From Enterobacter asburiae (GTDB lineage Bacteria > Pseudomonadota > Gammaproteobacteria > Enterobacterales > Enterobacteriaceae), in contig NZ_AP019632.1 in NCBI RefSeq assembly GCF_007035645.1, positions 3,968,001 through 4,032,000 of the forward strand: a stretch of 64,000 bases of DNA. Reading direction: 5' to 3'. Shown piece by piece: positions 19,417 through 28,312 of this stretch; position 1 is the stretch's first letter, and each line of letters opens with the position of its first letter. The translations under genes were made by a program, and so were the position numbers. The notes below the pieces were generated by a model. It was not told the DNA's origin and did not search any database. It was given only the letters and a program-made list of their open reading frames with translations.

Positions 19417-20136
19417 GAAACCCTCGGGGAGATCGCGGCCATAGTGCAAATGTGCACGGCAAATATTCATTATTGGAATCCAGTGCGCAAAATCATACCC
19501 ACTATAAAGGCTATCGCAAACGATACAGGGCAAAGAAATGGACAATGAAATTGATTTACCGATTATAAGCAGCGTGAGTAATACTGATTTTGCTTGCTGT
19601 TCATGAAGGAAGGTAATTGGGGGGATATGGAATTATCGAGGTTAAAGGGTAGAGCAAATCCTCAATGAACTACATCATGCATATGAAGCGCCGAAGCCAT
19701 TAAGCGCCTCTGTAATGAGTTGCCCCTCCCTCTTGAGGATGCGGTATCAGGACATTCTCCAGTTCGCCGAGAAGCGCAAGCTCACCACCCTATCGAAGAC
19801 AAACAAAGCCGTAGAAGTTTTCTTAGAACATCTCAAAAACGCGATGTTCGACATTACTTCCAGCCCACGCCCACGCAGTGATCACATTAACCCTGACAGA
19901 CGAACAGGAGTTAGACAACGCGATGGTGTGTATCTACAGCAACACAAACCTTACGGAGATAATGACGATCAGACCGTCCGAACAGTGCAAATACACCATG
20001 ACATTCGCGCAGGACTCCCCCCCCTTCACTGGTTGTTACGAAACACAGTTTCGCTTAAGTCTAATGCTTGTTGTTTGTGTGGTTATTGTTTGTAAAATAG
20101 CCACTCAAATTATTTCCAAAGCAAGTAGAGGGACCT
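19417..20136. other. Region between hsdM and the PAAR cluster; promoter region and unassigned sequence
   Basis: The first 130 bp should hold the hsdM promoter. From about 19630 to 20095 a plus-strand frame is open (AYEAPKPLSASVMSCPSLLR; later EVFLEHLKNAMFDITSS) but it lacks a clear ribosome site and known similarity. Codon use weakens towards its end. I treat it as a possible gene remnant, not a gene. Confidence 0.4.
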
Positions 20137-20598
20137 ATGAAGCAGTACACCAACGAACTTACACCTGAAATGCTGGCAGCTTTTGACGAATCACCATTTA
20201 CAGCCGAACAACTCGCCGCAATGAACGATGAATCCCGTTCTCTCATCGAAAAACAAAACGCCTCCAATCTCGCCCATCCAGTTACAGCAGCTTATCTGAT
20301 CGCTACAGAGGGCAGCTTGACACGTAATGGTGGGAAAGTTTTCAGTGAATATAACGGACGGCAGATCAAACTTAATGACGGCACAATACTAAACGTGTCT
20401 CGTGTTGGCGATGAAGTGCGTTACCCAGATGGAACGGCCGCGAGGATCTCCAATGGTGCGGGAAACACACTAGGCGTATCTATCGCCCTTGTTGGTAGCT
20501 CGCTGGATAACGGCGATGAAATTATTAGCTGCCCACAAAATGCCGGAAGAAAGGTAGTCCGAGCAGGGGAATCGTTGCCAGAAAACTTTCTGAAATAA
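20137..20598 (+). CDS. PAAR-like domain protein preceding a T6SS effector
   Basis: The 153-residue protein has a helical N-terminus of about 50 residues. A region of about 90 residues follows with PAAR-like spacing: ATEGSLTRNGGKVFSEYNG, then VSRVGDEVRYPDG, then a final GDEIISCPQ. PAAR proteins cap the VgrG spike of type VI secretion systems. It lies 10 bp before the effector gene. It may be a spike adaptor or a partner of the effector. The assignment rests on motif order only. Confidence 0.5.
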   Translation: MKQYTNELTPEMLAAFDESPFTAEQLAAMNDESRSLIEKQNASNLAHPVTAAYLIATEGSLTRNGGKVFSEYNGRQIKLNDGTILNVSRVGDEVRYPDGTAARISNGAGNTLGVSIALVGSSLDNGDEIISCPQNAGRKVVRAGESLPENFLK

Positions 20599-20608
20599 GG
20601 TGGTCACT

Positions 20609-21745
20609 ATGGCATCGGTTAACAGGGGTTGCACGGTTCACGGTAAGAACGTTGGTCTGCACGGAGATAAAACCTCTACAGGCGCACAATGTATTGCCGC
20701 CCGCCCCGGTATGTCTGTTATGGGCTTGTGGAAACTCTACATCGGCGATAAGACCACTCCTTGCCCGAAATGCGGGAAAGTGGGGGTAATTGTTAGCGGT
20801 GATCTTCGTTGCTCAAATAGCGTCGCAGTCGCCGTGGATGGTGCGGAAATCCGCTGCGGTTGTCCACAGGGTACTAATTTTCTTATCGCGCCTGGCACAG
20901 TTGAGGTTAATACCCCTTCCTGGGCTATAGCGCCTGGAGAGCCAGTGCAGCATGCACAGGTAGCGAAGAAACAAAACAGCTTTGCTGGCACCTGCAAACC
21001 CGAAGATAACCCGTTATTGAACGGCGTTTACATCTGGACTGAAACCAAAAATGCAGGTCACGCTTTCGTTTCGGTACACGAGAATAACAATGTCTATCTC
21101 TACACGTATGGTCGCTATGGCAGAACCAATCGTGGAGGCTTTACGGGAGATGGTGTTCTTAACTTCCTGCAAGATGAAGATGCAAGGGTTTACTATCGTT
21201 CTGAACTCTATGAGATGGGTGCTCGTGTTTTCCGCATAGACGATGCTGACCCGGTGAAGACAAGAGCATTCTTCGAAGACTTATGGAACAGCAGTAAGCC
21301 AGCTATACGCACATCTAAAATGCCAGAGACAACAAGAAGGAGAGGCCATACCATTGATGAGTATGACGTTACTGGCAGCAACTGCACAACACATTCAGTT
21401 GCGGGGATTAAGTATGCTGGCTCTACGGTATTTGAGCACAGTTACACATCTACGACGACCCAACTACCTATTGAAGCCGAGGAAGATTTCACCGTTCCGG
21501 TATCGCTGCAAAGATTTCTCATCGCGAAGGGTGGAGACATGTCCTCAATGCTTGTCGTTGAGATGACAGAATTATTCAAAGAGCAATACCCTAATTCAGA
21601 TAACTTACAACCATTCCAGGAAACTCCCGGCGGGGTAGTTCAGCATGTTGCTGCGGTAGGTGCTGCCACTGGTGATTCATTGTCTCCGTTTTCCGGCGGC
21701 ACTGTAGGTGGCGTATTAGGGGGATCATATGGCGATGACGAATAG
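20609..21745 (+). CDS. Type VI secretion PAAR effector with papain-like (permuted NlpC/P60-type) toxin domain
   Basis: The 378-residue protein starts with a PAAR-like domain of about 95 residues carrying paired cysteines (TPCPKCGK, IRCGCPQG). Next is a linker and a domain with His151 in NAGHAFVSVHENN and Cys259 in GSNCTTHSVAGI. A His before a Cys, with this motif spacing, fits circularly permuted papain-fold hydrolases such as the NlpC/P60 and LRAT group, which cut peptide or acyl bonds. ATG 20609 has AAGGTGG before it. Two small membrane proteins directly follow, the usual place of immunity genes. No other T6SS genes are in view, so the machine must be elsewhere. Confidence 0.7.
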   Translation: MASVNRGCTVHGKNVGLHGDKTSTGAQCIAARPGMSVMGLWKLYIGDKTTPCPKCGKVGVIVSGDLRCSNSVAVAVDGAEIRCGCPQGTNFLIAPGTVEVNTPSWAIAPGEPVQHAQVAKKQNSFAGTCKPEDNPLLNGVYIWTETKNAGHAFVSVHENNNVYLYTYGRYGRTNRGGFTGDGVLNFLQDEDARVYYRSELYEMGARVFRIDDADPVKTRAFFEDLWNSSKPAIRTSKMPETTRRRGHTIDEYDVTGSNCTTHSVAGIKYAGSTVFEHSYTSTTTQLPIEAEEDFTVPVSLQRFLIAKGGDMSSMLVVEMTELFKEQYPNSDNLQPFQETPGGVVQHVAAVGAATGDSLSPFSGGTVGGVLGGSYGDDE

Positions 21746-22004
21746 AACTAAAACCGTTTTCCGATGGGGTGGGATTATCATTGTATCGCTATGCTACTTT
21801 ATCGCACTGGTGCTATCTACCTTCTCTTTTTCCGCATTCAGCGAGAGTGAAAGTATGCAGTTTTCTGGCCCAATCCCATTAAAAGAGTACCAAGCTTCTA
21901 TAGACTCGATCATGCAAGCCACTGATGGCGTTTTTACTGTCGCCTTTTTTGGCTTTGCGATCTGCGTGCCACTCATCCTACTGATCTTTAAAAAGGTGAG
22001 ATGA
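21729..22004 (+). CDS. Putative immunity membrane protein 1
   Basis: The 91-residue protein has two membrane helices with a periplasmic loop of about 40 residues between them. It ends in FAICVPLILLIFKKVR. A strong ribosome site (AGGGGGA) lies inside the effector gene and the reading frames overlap by 17 bases, ensuring co-expression. A periplasm-facing loop would suit neutralising a cell-wall or periplasmic toxin. It is paralogous to the next gene. Immunity function is inferred from position and topology. Confidence 0.65.
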   Translation: MAMTNRTKTVFRWGGIIIVSLCYFIALVLSTFSFSAFSESESMQFSGPIPLKEYQASIDSIMQATDGVFTVAFFGFAICVPLILLIFKKVR

Positions 22005-22264
22005 TGAATAAGAAATTCTGGATCAGGTGGGGGTGTATCGCGCTGATTTGCATAGCGTATTACGTTATCGTGCTGTATTTCGATCTGGTCTTCGCCGTTA
22101 ACTTCTCAGAAACCGTGAGCCAAGGATGGGATTTTACCCCCTCTCAGCTAACGTCGTTTGTTATGGAGCTATCGCAAAATCACTCTGATTCGGCTTTAGC
22201 CTCTATCATTGGTTTCGCTGTCTGCGTCCCTCTGATTCTGCTCATTTTCAAAAAAGTGATATGA
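22001..22264 (+). CDS. Putative immunity membrane protein 2 (paralogue of 1)
   Basis: The 87-residue protein shares topology and its closing motif (FAVCVPLILLIFKKV) with the preceding protein. The opening also aligns (FWIRWGCIALICIAYY against FRWGGIIIVSLCYF), so they are tandem duplicates. The central loops differ strongly. The ATGA overlap couples translation. The second copy may be an orphan immunity gene protecting against a variant toxin. Confidence 0.63.
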   Translation: MMNKKFWIRWGCIALICIAYYVIVLYFDLVFAVNFSETVSQGWDFTPSQLTSFVMELSQNHSDSALASIIGFAVCVPLILLIFKKVI

Positions 22265-22831
22265 CCGTCAAAGGCTGTAGAGATCCAGCCTTTCCCCTCC
22301 TCACTGATTTTAGACAATACAAGCCTCATGTCGTTGGTGGCAAGACAACGCGCGGAGCCGTTAGGCAACTTCACCAGGGAGTGTCAGATAGTGAAGTTTA
22401 TCAGGATGACCATGTCCCCGAAGGAGCGAGGCCGAATCGCTGGCAGAGCCTGCATTTCTTGTGCAGGTCGAACACCACCATAAACCTGTTTATTCCCTGC
22501 AACGTCATAGCATTCGAGTTCAGTCAGTGTTCAATCGGTACGTGTTTGACGCCTGGAACTACACGCCGCAATGAGTTAACATCCCAATTACCACTATCAA
22601 CCACAGCGGCTTTTTCAAAGGATATAACAGAGCATTTCTTACAGGCAAAAGAGACAGAATTTATTGTCTAACTAACTGTATTGTATGAGATTTAGTGACT
22701 TGGTGCGAAGGCCGCACCGCCATTCTCTACATAACCAACTGAAATAATTGAAATTTAAAAATAAGAGAACCGCTATATATACTCACATGTATACTCAACG
22801 CGATTCTCTGAGGTCTTAGCTAGCTCAAAAA
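22265..22831. other. Gene-free stretch at the presumed left edge of the leuX island
   Basis: A long plus-strand frame is open from 22261 but has no similarity or ribosome site and unusual composition. Another short frame (SPKERGRIAGRACISCAG) looks like decayed coding sequence. A copy resembling the leuX 3' end lies at 22700. No other structure was seen. Confidence 0.4.
22700..22714. other. Candidate degraded attachment site (leuX 3'-end-like)
   Basis: TTGGTGCGAAGGCCG matches the leuX 3' end as it reads on the plus strand at 63677-63692 (TTGGTGCCGAAGGCCG) with one base deleted; similarity stops after that. Direct repeats of the tRNA 3' end mark islands integrated in leuX. The match is short and imperfect, so this is only a candidate for the distal boundary. 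Confidence 0.35.
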
Positions 22832-23620
22832 TTACTCTTCATCATCTTCCACAGGTTCTAACGCGTCAAGCGCGACCCGCACCATCGCAATAGAACCAAT
22901 ACGGATAAAAGCATCTTCCCCATCTATGTCGGTTAACTGATACCGCTCGGTTGATTCCGGCTCTGATTCAAGAATGTCAAAAAATGCATTCAACTGACCA
23001 ATATCGCCATCACTTTCGTCCTCGGACTCATCTGGCTCACAGTAAAGCTCAATAACCGGACCACCATTCACCATGGTGATATGGACATTCCCATATCTTT
23101 CTTCATTTGCCTCTTCATCAGGGATAGGTGGAAAACCATCAAACAATAATTGGTGGAAAATCACCTCCCGGGCATTTAAGGCATAACGATGCTGTTCAGA
23201 GTCGAAAACGAAGAAATGCTCATAATCAGGCGCTGCTCTTTCCTGAAAGTATGAGTAAAAACGACGCTTATCAGCCGGGGAAATGGGTAACAGCAAATAA
23301 TCTTGCTGCCCTCGTAACCAGAGTTTCACCGTCCAAATGCAGCCATCCATTTCAATACCACTAGCGGCGATGCTTTCCAGTTCATCATCACTACGGCTAC
23401 TTTGATTGCGCACTTTTTGCAATAAAGTATCGTTACCAGGAAAAACTGCATTTAATGGTTTCTTTAAGACAGCGCTTATCGCCTGCGCCAGTCCTAACTT
23501 GGCCGCAACTTTCCCTGTCTCTATACGTTGGATTTGTTGTTGGCTAGTACCAACCATATCTGCCAATTCACGCTGAGTGATTGATAGTTGAGTACGAAGT
23601 TCTTTGATTTTGTTTTGCAT
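22832..23620 (-). CDS. XRE-family transcriptional regulator with large C-terminal domain
   Basis: The 262-residue protein has an N-terminal Cro/C1-type helix-turn-helix at residues 5-55 (LSITQRELADMVGTSQQQIQ, then RIETGKVAAKLGLAQAISA). An acidic C-terminal domain of about 190 residues has no known family. ATG 23620 is preceded by GGAGGG. Its 5' region has direct repeats suited to autoregulation. It lies at the left end of the island, near a toxin-antitoxin module, so it may control island functions. Confidence 0.8.
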   Translation of the reverse strand: MQNKIKELRTQLSITQRELADMVGTSQQQIQRIETGKVAAKLGLAQAISAVLKKPLNAVFPGNDTLLQKVRNQSSRSDDELESIAASGIEMDGCIWTVKLWLRGQQDYLLLPISPADKRRFYSYFQERAAPDYEHFFVFDSEQHRYALNAREVIFHQLLFDGFPPIPDEEANEERYGNVHITMVNGGPVIELYCEPDESEDESDGDIGQLNAFFDILESEPESTERYQLTDIDGEDAFIRIGSIAMVRVALDALEPVEDDEE

Positions 23621-23660
23621 GATGCCCTCCTCACTTGCCAAGAAGTAATGGATATCATTA

Positions 23661-23695
23661 AAACACAAAAAAGAGTAAAAAACACAAAAATGAGT
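23661..23695. promoter_or_regulatory. Candidate operator: 19-bp-period direct repeat upstream of XRE gene
   Basis: AAACACAAAAAAGAGT (23661-23676) is repeated as AAACACAAAAATGAGT (23680-23695), 15 of 16 bases alike. The repeats lie about 40-75 bp upstream of the XRE start and just beyond the DUF4942 remnant, where a repressor of this type would be expected to bind its own promoter. Confidence 0.5.
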
Positions 23696-23701
23696 TTTAA
23701 G

Positions 23702-24056
23702 CTAATGGGCTATACTCGCTAATGTGAAGAGCAGTTCTTCAACGTTCTTCTTTGGTATCCCGAACTTCAGCATCAGATCGCGCCAGATGCTGCGATCGAT
23801 ATTGCGGGTAATCACTGGCATCGCTTTATCAACTGGTTGCATCAGCCAGCAGTCAAAGGAATGGCCCTGTCGCATCGCCCAATGCTCCGCCACATCACCA
23901 CCGATGCTGGAGGTTAGCCGTGAGATATCATCAAGCTTATGGATCAGGATTTCTGTCAAGCTCAGCGCAGCATCACGTCTTGTGACGATACGCTCAATGC
24001 TGGTCGAGCAAAATTAGCTCATTATGTTCGGTTAAAACTTCAGCTTCTGTTTGCAT
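23702..24056 (-). pseudogene. DUF4942 gene remnant (frameshifted and truncated)
   Basis: ATG 24056 opens MQTEAEVLTEHNELILLDQH and stops at 23994. A shift of frame then restores IERIVTRRDAALSLTEILIH and, further on, DKAMPVITRNIDRSIWRDLM, the DUF4942 family's conserved core. The C-terminal half of the usual protein of about 280 residues is missing. DUF4942 genes sit next to cbtA toxins in CP4-like prophages, exactly as here. Confidence 0.7.
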
Positions 24057-24194
24057 GATATTTTGTCCGTAAAAAGCAAACACACCCGCCGGGAGTGGCA
24101 GGCGCATTATGCAATGAGTAAATAAGGAAGACAGATCGGGAATGTAATTCGGGAAGGAGGCTCGCAAGATTCAGCATCTCGAAAGATTATGGCT

Positions 24195-24512
24195 TTATCG
24201 TAACAGACCCGTTGCCTGTCGCGCCCGCAAAATGTCTACAGCCCGCAGATAAGGCGATTGTTCCTGCCAGCTAAACCCTCTGCGATCAATACGAACCAGT
24301 TCGTACTTTTCCACCAGAAAGTTAACGGCATCTGCCAGTGTGATTCCGGCGTTAATATGTTCCTGAATGACTGTTTCATCGCAGAACGGCGTGTCGTTCA
24401 GAGTCAGGCCATAGTGTTGCTCCAGCAGACGGGTAAGTAGCGTTTGCCAGACAACCACGGGCGTCGGACATGGCTTAGCCGCCTTCTGAGTTGTTGCAGG
24501 TAAGGTTTTCAT
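24195..24512 (-). CDS. cbtA: CbtA/YkfI/YpjF-type toxin of type IV toxin-antitoxin system
   Basis: The 105-residue protein matches the CbtA family from its first residues ([15 protein letters not shown]) through [20 protein letters not shown] and [16 protein letters not shown] to the end, [12 protein letters not shown]. CbtA blocks FtsZ and MreB polymerisation. It is slightly short, as in YpjF, lacking the extra C-terminal tail of CbtA. The antitoxin gene lies 35 bp upstream in the same operon. Confidence 0.88.
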   Translation of the reverse strand: MKTLPATTQKAAKPCPTPVVVWQTLLTRLLEQHYGLTLNDTPFCDETVIQEHINAGITLADAVNFLVEKYELVRIDRRGFSWQEQSPYLRAVDILRARQATGLLR

Positions 24513-24547
24513 GGGGTTGTTCTCGTTAAGGTTGAGGCTAAAGTCGG

Positions 24548-24877
24548 TCAGCGTTGAGTAGGGTAAATGACGATGTAGACGTAACCATAAGAGCCAAGCG
24601 TGTCGGCTTCACAGGTAAATCCATCATGGTACAGGGTGACACAGTGCGCATAACGGGAGTTTAGTTCCCCGGAGAGTAACATTAACTCCATATGCTCCAC
24701 GAAATGCGGAAATGCTGCATTCAGTTTGCGGCTCTCAGCTTCCTTAAAGGTGCCGGTGACACCGGCCCGGTCAGCCAGGTAATGCAGTTGATTTCCTTCC
24801 TGTACCAGTCGTGCTCCTACACGCGGCGTGATATCACGTCGAAGCCCCCATTCAGTGGGATCGTATTTATCCATCAT
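24548..24877 (-). CDS. cbeA: CbeA/YeeU/YfjZ-type antitoxin
   Basis: The 109-residue protein matches YeeU-family antitoxins ([31 protein letters not shown]; the acid C-terminal [12 protein letters not shown]). In E. coli it protects by bundling the toxin's cytoskeletal targets and not by binding the toxin. The family is usually 105-122 residues, so it is complete. Two ATG codons are adjacent (24877 and 24874). Confidence 0.87.
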   Translation of the reverse strand: MMDKYDPTEWGLRRDITPRVGARLVQEGNQLHYLADRAGVTGTFKEAESRKLNAAFPHFVEHMELMLLSGELNSRYAHCVTLYHDGFTCEADTLGSYGYVYIVIYPTQR

Positions 24878-24920
24878 TTAGTCCTGTTTTATATATCCAT
24901 TAAGTAGGTGGAACTTCTCG

Positions 24921-25394
24921 CTACAGCCAACCCCGTTCAGCAAAAGACAATATTTCGCCATTGCCGATAATGAAATGGTCCAGCACCCGAATCTCGACCA
25001 GACCCAGAGCGTTTACGATTTGGGCTGTGATGGTTCTGTCTGCCTTACTTGCATCCGTAATCCCGGACGGATGGTTATGGGCGGCTATCACCGCTGCTGC
25101 GTTATAGCGCAGTGCAGATTTCACAATTTCACGGGGATGAACTTCGGTATGGCTGATCGTGCCGAGAAACAGAGTTTCATGTTCCAGCAGGCGATGTTGA
25201 TTATCGAGGTAGAGTACGACAAAGACTTCTCGTTCCTGTCGCGCCAGATGCAGTTGTAGCCAGGTTTTCGTACAATTCGTGGCAAGAAACTGCTCACCAG
25301 GCTGGCGCAGGTATTTCTCCAGCAGGCGCATAGCGCGGCGGATAACACGCTGTTCATTCACCGGGAAGGCTGGGGGTAAAATCAGTTCAGACAT
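24921..25394 (-). CDS. RadC/YeeS-family JAB-domain protein
   Basis: The 157-residue protein carries the JAB/MPN metalloprotease-like motif [18 protein letters not shown]4-type prophages carry this short RadC form (YeeS, YfjY, YkfG) directly upstream of the antitoxin, as here. ATG 25394 has AAAGGAA before it. Despite the name, a direct role in DNA repair has not been shown for the family; its activity is unknown. Confidence 0.88.
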   Translation of the reverse strand: MSELILPPAFPVNEQRVIRRAMRLLEKYLRQPGEQFLATNCTKTWLQLHLARQEREVFVVLYLDNQHRLLEHETLFLGTISHTEVHPREIVKSALRYNAAAVIAAHNHPSGITDASKADRTITAQIVNALGLVEIRVLDHFIIGNGEILSFAERGWL

Positions 25395-25464
25395 GGGGGT
25401 TCCTTTAAAGCAAAAGCCCCGCAACCGGAAGTTACAGGGCTATCAACAAACTCGAATAAGCGAT

Positions 25465-26286
25465 TCATGATGCAAGTTGCAGCATATTTTCGGCCATCAC
25501 CCACAACGCGCGATTAAGCTTCACATCGCCGTCGATTCCTTTCACTGCACGAGTATGGGTGCGTTTTCCTTTGGTCGTTCGTCCCGACAGACCGCCTTTG
25601 ATCAGGTTTTCCTGAATACGCTGGTAAGTGGTCCAAAGGTCGTTGCTTTCATCCTGCCAGCGGCGTGGGGAAAGTATCTGCGTCTCTGTCACCGGTTGGT
25701 GCTCCTCACCGAAGCGATATGTCAGCGCCGCTTTCGCCATCGCCTGCTGAGCGGGCGGCGGCAACAAAAGCGACTGCATGGCATCGCGTTTCTCTTCTAC
25801 CCGGTCAAATATTCCCAGTACTTCGTAGGCCCCTTCGATGACTTTCTCTACTACGTTGCCTTTATGCGGGACGCGCACCTCGCCAAAACTCTCACCGCAA
25901 ATCAGCCCATTTTGGCAAACTGCTCTGAATAACCCCGGTAGCATCTGATATGAGCTGGAGCCGTCGTGGCTATTCAGCAGAATAATTTCGGGAACCTGTT
26001 TGCCAGTAATCTGGCCTTCACGACGCAGGCGCAGCATGTGCTTCGTATGCTCTCGTTTGCTCTGGTCGCGGACTCTGGTCTGGCACGCGAAGAATGGCTG
26101 GAAACCTTCGCGTTGCAGGTTATCGAGAAGGGTAATTGTCGGGATGTAGGTATAGCGATCGCTACGGGATTCATGTTTTTCTTCGCTGAAGACACTGGGC
26201 ACATAATGAGCCAGTTCGTCGCGAGTTAACGGGCGGTCACGACGAACAAGGTTGACTGCACCAAAGCGGCTGGCTAAACGGGTCAT
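25465..26286 (-). CDS. DUF932 domain protein (YfjQ/YafZ-like)
   Basis: This 273-residue protein matches the YfjQ family (MTRLASRFGAVNLVRRDRPL; YTYIPTITLLDNLQREGFQP; LLNSHDGSSSYQMLPGLFRA). It is a constant member of the CP4-type block. The ribosome site is AAAAGGAA. The function is unknown; related phage and plasmid proteins are grouped with anti-restriction neighbours. Confidence 0.88.
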   Translation of the reverse strand: MTRLASRFGAVNLVRRDRPLTRDELAHYVPSVFSEEKHESRSDRYTYIPTITLLDNLQREGFQPFFACQTRVRDQSKREHTKHMLRLRREGQITGKQVPEIILLNSHDGSSSYQMLPGLFRAVCQNGLICGESFGEVRVPHKGNVVEKVIEGAYEVLGIFDRVEEKRDAMQSLLLPPPAQQAMAKAALTYRFGEEHQPVTETQILSPRRWQDESNDLWTTYQRIQENLIKGGLSGRTTKGKRTHTRAVKGIDGDVKLNRALWVMAENMLQLAS

Positions 26287-26355
26287 AGTTGATTCCTTTT
26301 AAAACGGACATAAAAGCCACTCCAGTAGAGTGGCATTGGATGGAAGATAAAATGT

Positions 26356-26736
26356 TCAGGGAAAGGCTGGTGGCTGGCTCTGCTGTGGCGAGAGTTCTAT
26401 GTCAGGTAATGCCGGTGGTATTTGCTTTTCGGCCTGGTGATGTTGTAATCGCCGCAGAATAAAGGGTTTACTGTACTGGAAGTATCGAAGACACCATTCA
26501 TGCTTAACGGCTCGCCTTATGTTCAAAGGTAAGCGTTCATACGCTTTGCTGCACACCGATAAAACAAAGGCATCATCATTGATTCTGTCCTCTGCTATTG
26601 CAGCCAGCCCTTTGATAAAGGAACGCTTCAGCTTTTGTCGAAAGTTAGCTTCCAGGTGAGAATCGGAAGGTGATAGTACGTCTGGTACAGGTGCTGGCAC
26701 GCAAAGCGTGTTTCCTGATTGGGACTTTTCAGGCAA
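26356..26736 (-). CDS. Hypothetical protein, CP4-type block
   Basis: This 126-residue basic protein has proline-rich ends and a helical centre (RQKLKRSFIKGLAAIAEDRI). It has no recognised family. It overlaps the next upstream small gene by eight bases, which suggests coupled expression. A DNA- or nucleoid-related role is possible from its charge, but that is speculation. Confidence 0.55.
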   Translation of the reverse strand: MPEKSQSGNTLCVPAPVPDVLSPSDSHLEANFRQKLKRSFIKGLAAIAEDRINDDAFVLSVCSKAYERLPLNIRRAVKHEWCLRYFQYSKPFILRRLQHHQAEKQIPPALPDIELSPQQSQPPAFP

Positions 26737-26932
26737 GCGTGGCGAGTTTTTTTATGAGTCTTATCAGGCTATAGGTCATCAGGCTGGCTCCCATTGCCTG
26801 GCATACGGCCGACTTACTTCTCAACAGAGTGAGCCCTGCGACGCTGAAAACAACGGGCCAGGTCAGCCCAAATGATTCTGCATCTGGCGTTGTATTGTCC
26901 GGGGATTTTTTAGTTTTCATAGGTTGGTCCAA
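26729..26932 (-). CDS. Small hypothetical protein with one hydrophobic segment
   Basis: The frame gives 67 residues from a TTG at 26932 or 63 from the ATG at 26920 (MKTKKSPDNTTPDAESFGLT). The centre (WPVVFSVAGLTLLRSKSAVC) is mildly hydrophobic. No family is known. Position upstream of and overlapping the 126-residue gene is the main support. Confidence 0.45.
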   Translation of the reverse strand: MDQPMKTKKSPDNTTPDAESFGLTWPVVFSVAGLTLLRSKSAVCQAMGASLMTYSLIRLIKKLATLA

Positions 26933-26978
26933 AAGGTGTCCGGTACCGCAGGAAGCTTATACCGGACTGGAAGAGTAA

Positions 26979-27818
26979 TTAGGGGAGATCGACTGAGGCT
27001 ATTTCCTCAGAAGCGTTTGTGGGGCCACTGTAAACGCCGACATATTCATTTTGAGGGAAGATAATTACTGCATTTTTCTTCGGATCAAAAGAGCAACCTC
27101 TTAATCCTGCAATTGCGGCGGTTTTCCCGGAGCTTGTGTTTTTGACAATCAGTTTGTTGTCTGCACAGTTGCTGGCTTTAACAAAACTCACCACATAACC
27201 GTCCTGCTCTACGACGGTTTCAGCGGTCGTTGATTTTGGCCCAGAGTTACGTTCTTTCTGCCCGCTTGCCCGATCGCTGCTGTAAGGAATATATTGCGCA
27301 GCATCATTCCGCATGGTCGGTGGATCATTGTTCAGACCAAGATATACAGGACAACTGGAGGCACCCACCTCGCAGCTCTTTTCGACAATAGCACGTGACG
27401 GCCAGCCTTTTGTGCCGATGTAGGCAGCACCGGTTTCATCCAGGCAATAGGTTTCCTCCCATGAGTAATTTTTATTCTGACCCGGCATAGTGCGGGTCGT
27501 TACGAGACAAGTCAGAGCCTTAACCGGTTTACTGTCGTAGCGGATAAAGTTCTGTTCAAGCGGTGATGCTGCGTACAATAAAGGAGAGATATTCGCTGCA
27601 GCCGCCTTGCTCTGTGCCTCCGCGCTGAAACCAGCTTTATTGTTGAGTTTTACGCTGACTGCCGCATCGTTCATTTCGCGAAGCATTTCACCACCGCCAA
27701 CTGTCAGAAAGAACGTGTAGCGTTCTGGATGAATATTACCGCGAATGGTGATGGCAAAGCTGAAGGCCGGGAGCGAAAGCGTACAGAGTAAAATAAGGCG
27801 TGAAATGAATGTCGCCAT
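26979..27818 (-). CDS. Exported hypothetical protein
   Basis: The 279-residue protein has a clear signal peptide of about 22 residues (FISRLILLCTLSLPAFSFA). The mature part holds several cysteines that could pair in the periplasm. No family is recognised. AAGGAT precedes the ATG. Together with the next upstream exported protein it forms a likely two-gene unit. Confidence 0.6.
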   Translation of the reverse strand: MATFISRLILLCTLSLPAFSFAITIRGNIHPERYTFFLTVGGGEMLREMNDAAVSVKLNNKAGFSAEAQSKAAAANISPLLYAASPLEQNFIRYDSKPVKALTCLVTTRTMPGQNKNYSWEETYCLDETGAAYIGTKGWPSRAIVEKSCEVGASSCPVYLGLNNDPPTMRNDAAQYIPYSSDRASGQKERNSGPKSTTAETVVEQDGYVVSFVKASNCADNKLIVKNTSSGKTAAIAGLRGCSFDPKKNAVIIFPQNEYVGVYSGPTNASEEIASVDLP

Positions 27819-27877
27819 ATAAAGATATCCTTACTGATGATTAACAATGCGGGAGCATGAGCTACCGGATGGGGTGG

Positions 27878-28312
27878 TTAATGGCTGATGCAGTCTTCCC
27901 AGTTAAGGCCCTCCAGAGCTTCCCTGAGCCCTGCGGTATTGAAGGGGTGAGATACGGATTTATTCATCCGGGTGATTTCAATTTGCCCATGGCTGTCTGT
28001 GTTTTTGAGCGCTATAAAAGCCGCCTCATTCGGAGGGTAATGAACTGCATTGATATTGATTCCCATAGCTTCTTTCCCATTATCTGGTATATACATTGGC
28101 TCCTTATCTGACCCGCTGTAGCTCACTATCAAATGACTGTCCCGGCAGGTGAGCGTCATACGCTCTCCGGCGCTATTGTCGGCGTTAAGTTCAAACTCCA
28201 TCGCATTGACAGTGCCAAACCAGTTGCCCCATTGCTGCTCCGGGCCCATTGCATGCACAGCACCACTGAACAATGCTGCGCCGCAAAGAAATGAAGGGAT
28301 GATCTTCAACAT
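27878..28312 (-). CDS. Exported hypothetical protein
   Basis: The 144-residue protein starts with a signal peptide (MLKIIPSFLCGAALFSGAVH, cut after Ala). The mature domain, of about 120 residues, has a few cysteines (MTLTCRDSH; WEDCISH). No family is recognised. AAGGAA precedes the ATG. The gene lies 59 bp upstream of the other exported gene, in the same direction. Confidence 0.6.
   Translation of the reverse strand: MLKIIPSFLCGAALFSGAVHAMGPEQQWGNWFGTVNAMEFELNADNSAGERMTLTCRDSHLIVSYSGSDKEPMYIPDNGKEAMGININAVHYPPNEAAFIALKNTDSHGQIEITRMNKSVSHPFNTAGLREALEGLNWEDCISH

Noticed and set aside
19715..20095. 126-codon frame before the PAAR genes
   Set aside because: Some coding-like sequence but no start signal or family; possibly a remnant, not claimed as a gene.
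22261..22671. 136-codon frame after the immunity genes
   Set aside because: No ribosome site, no similarity and odd composition; likely chance.
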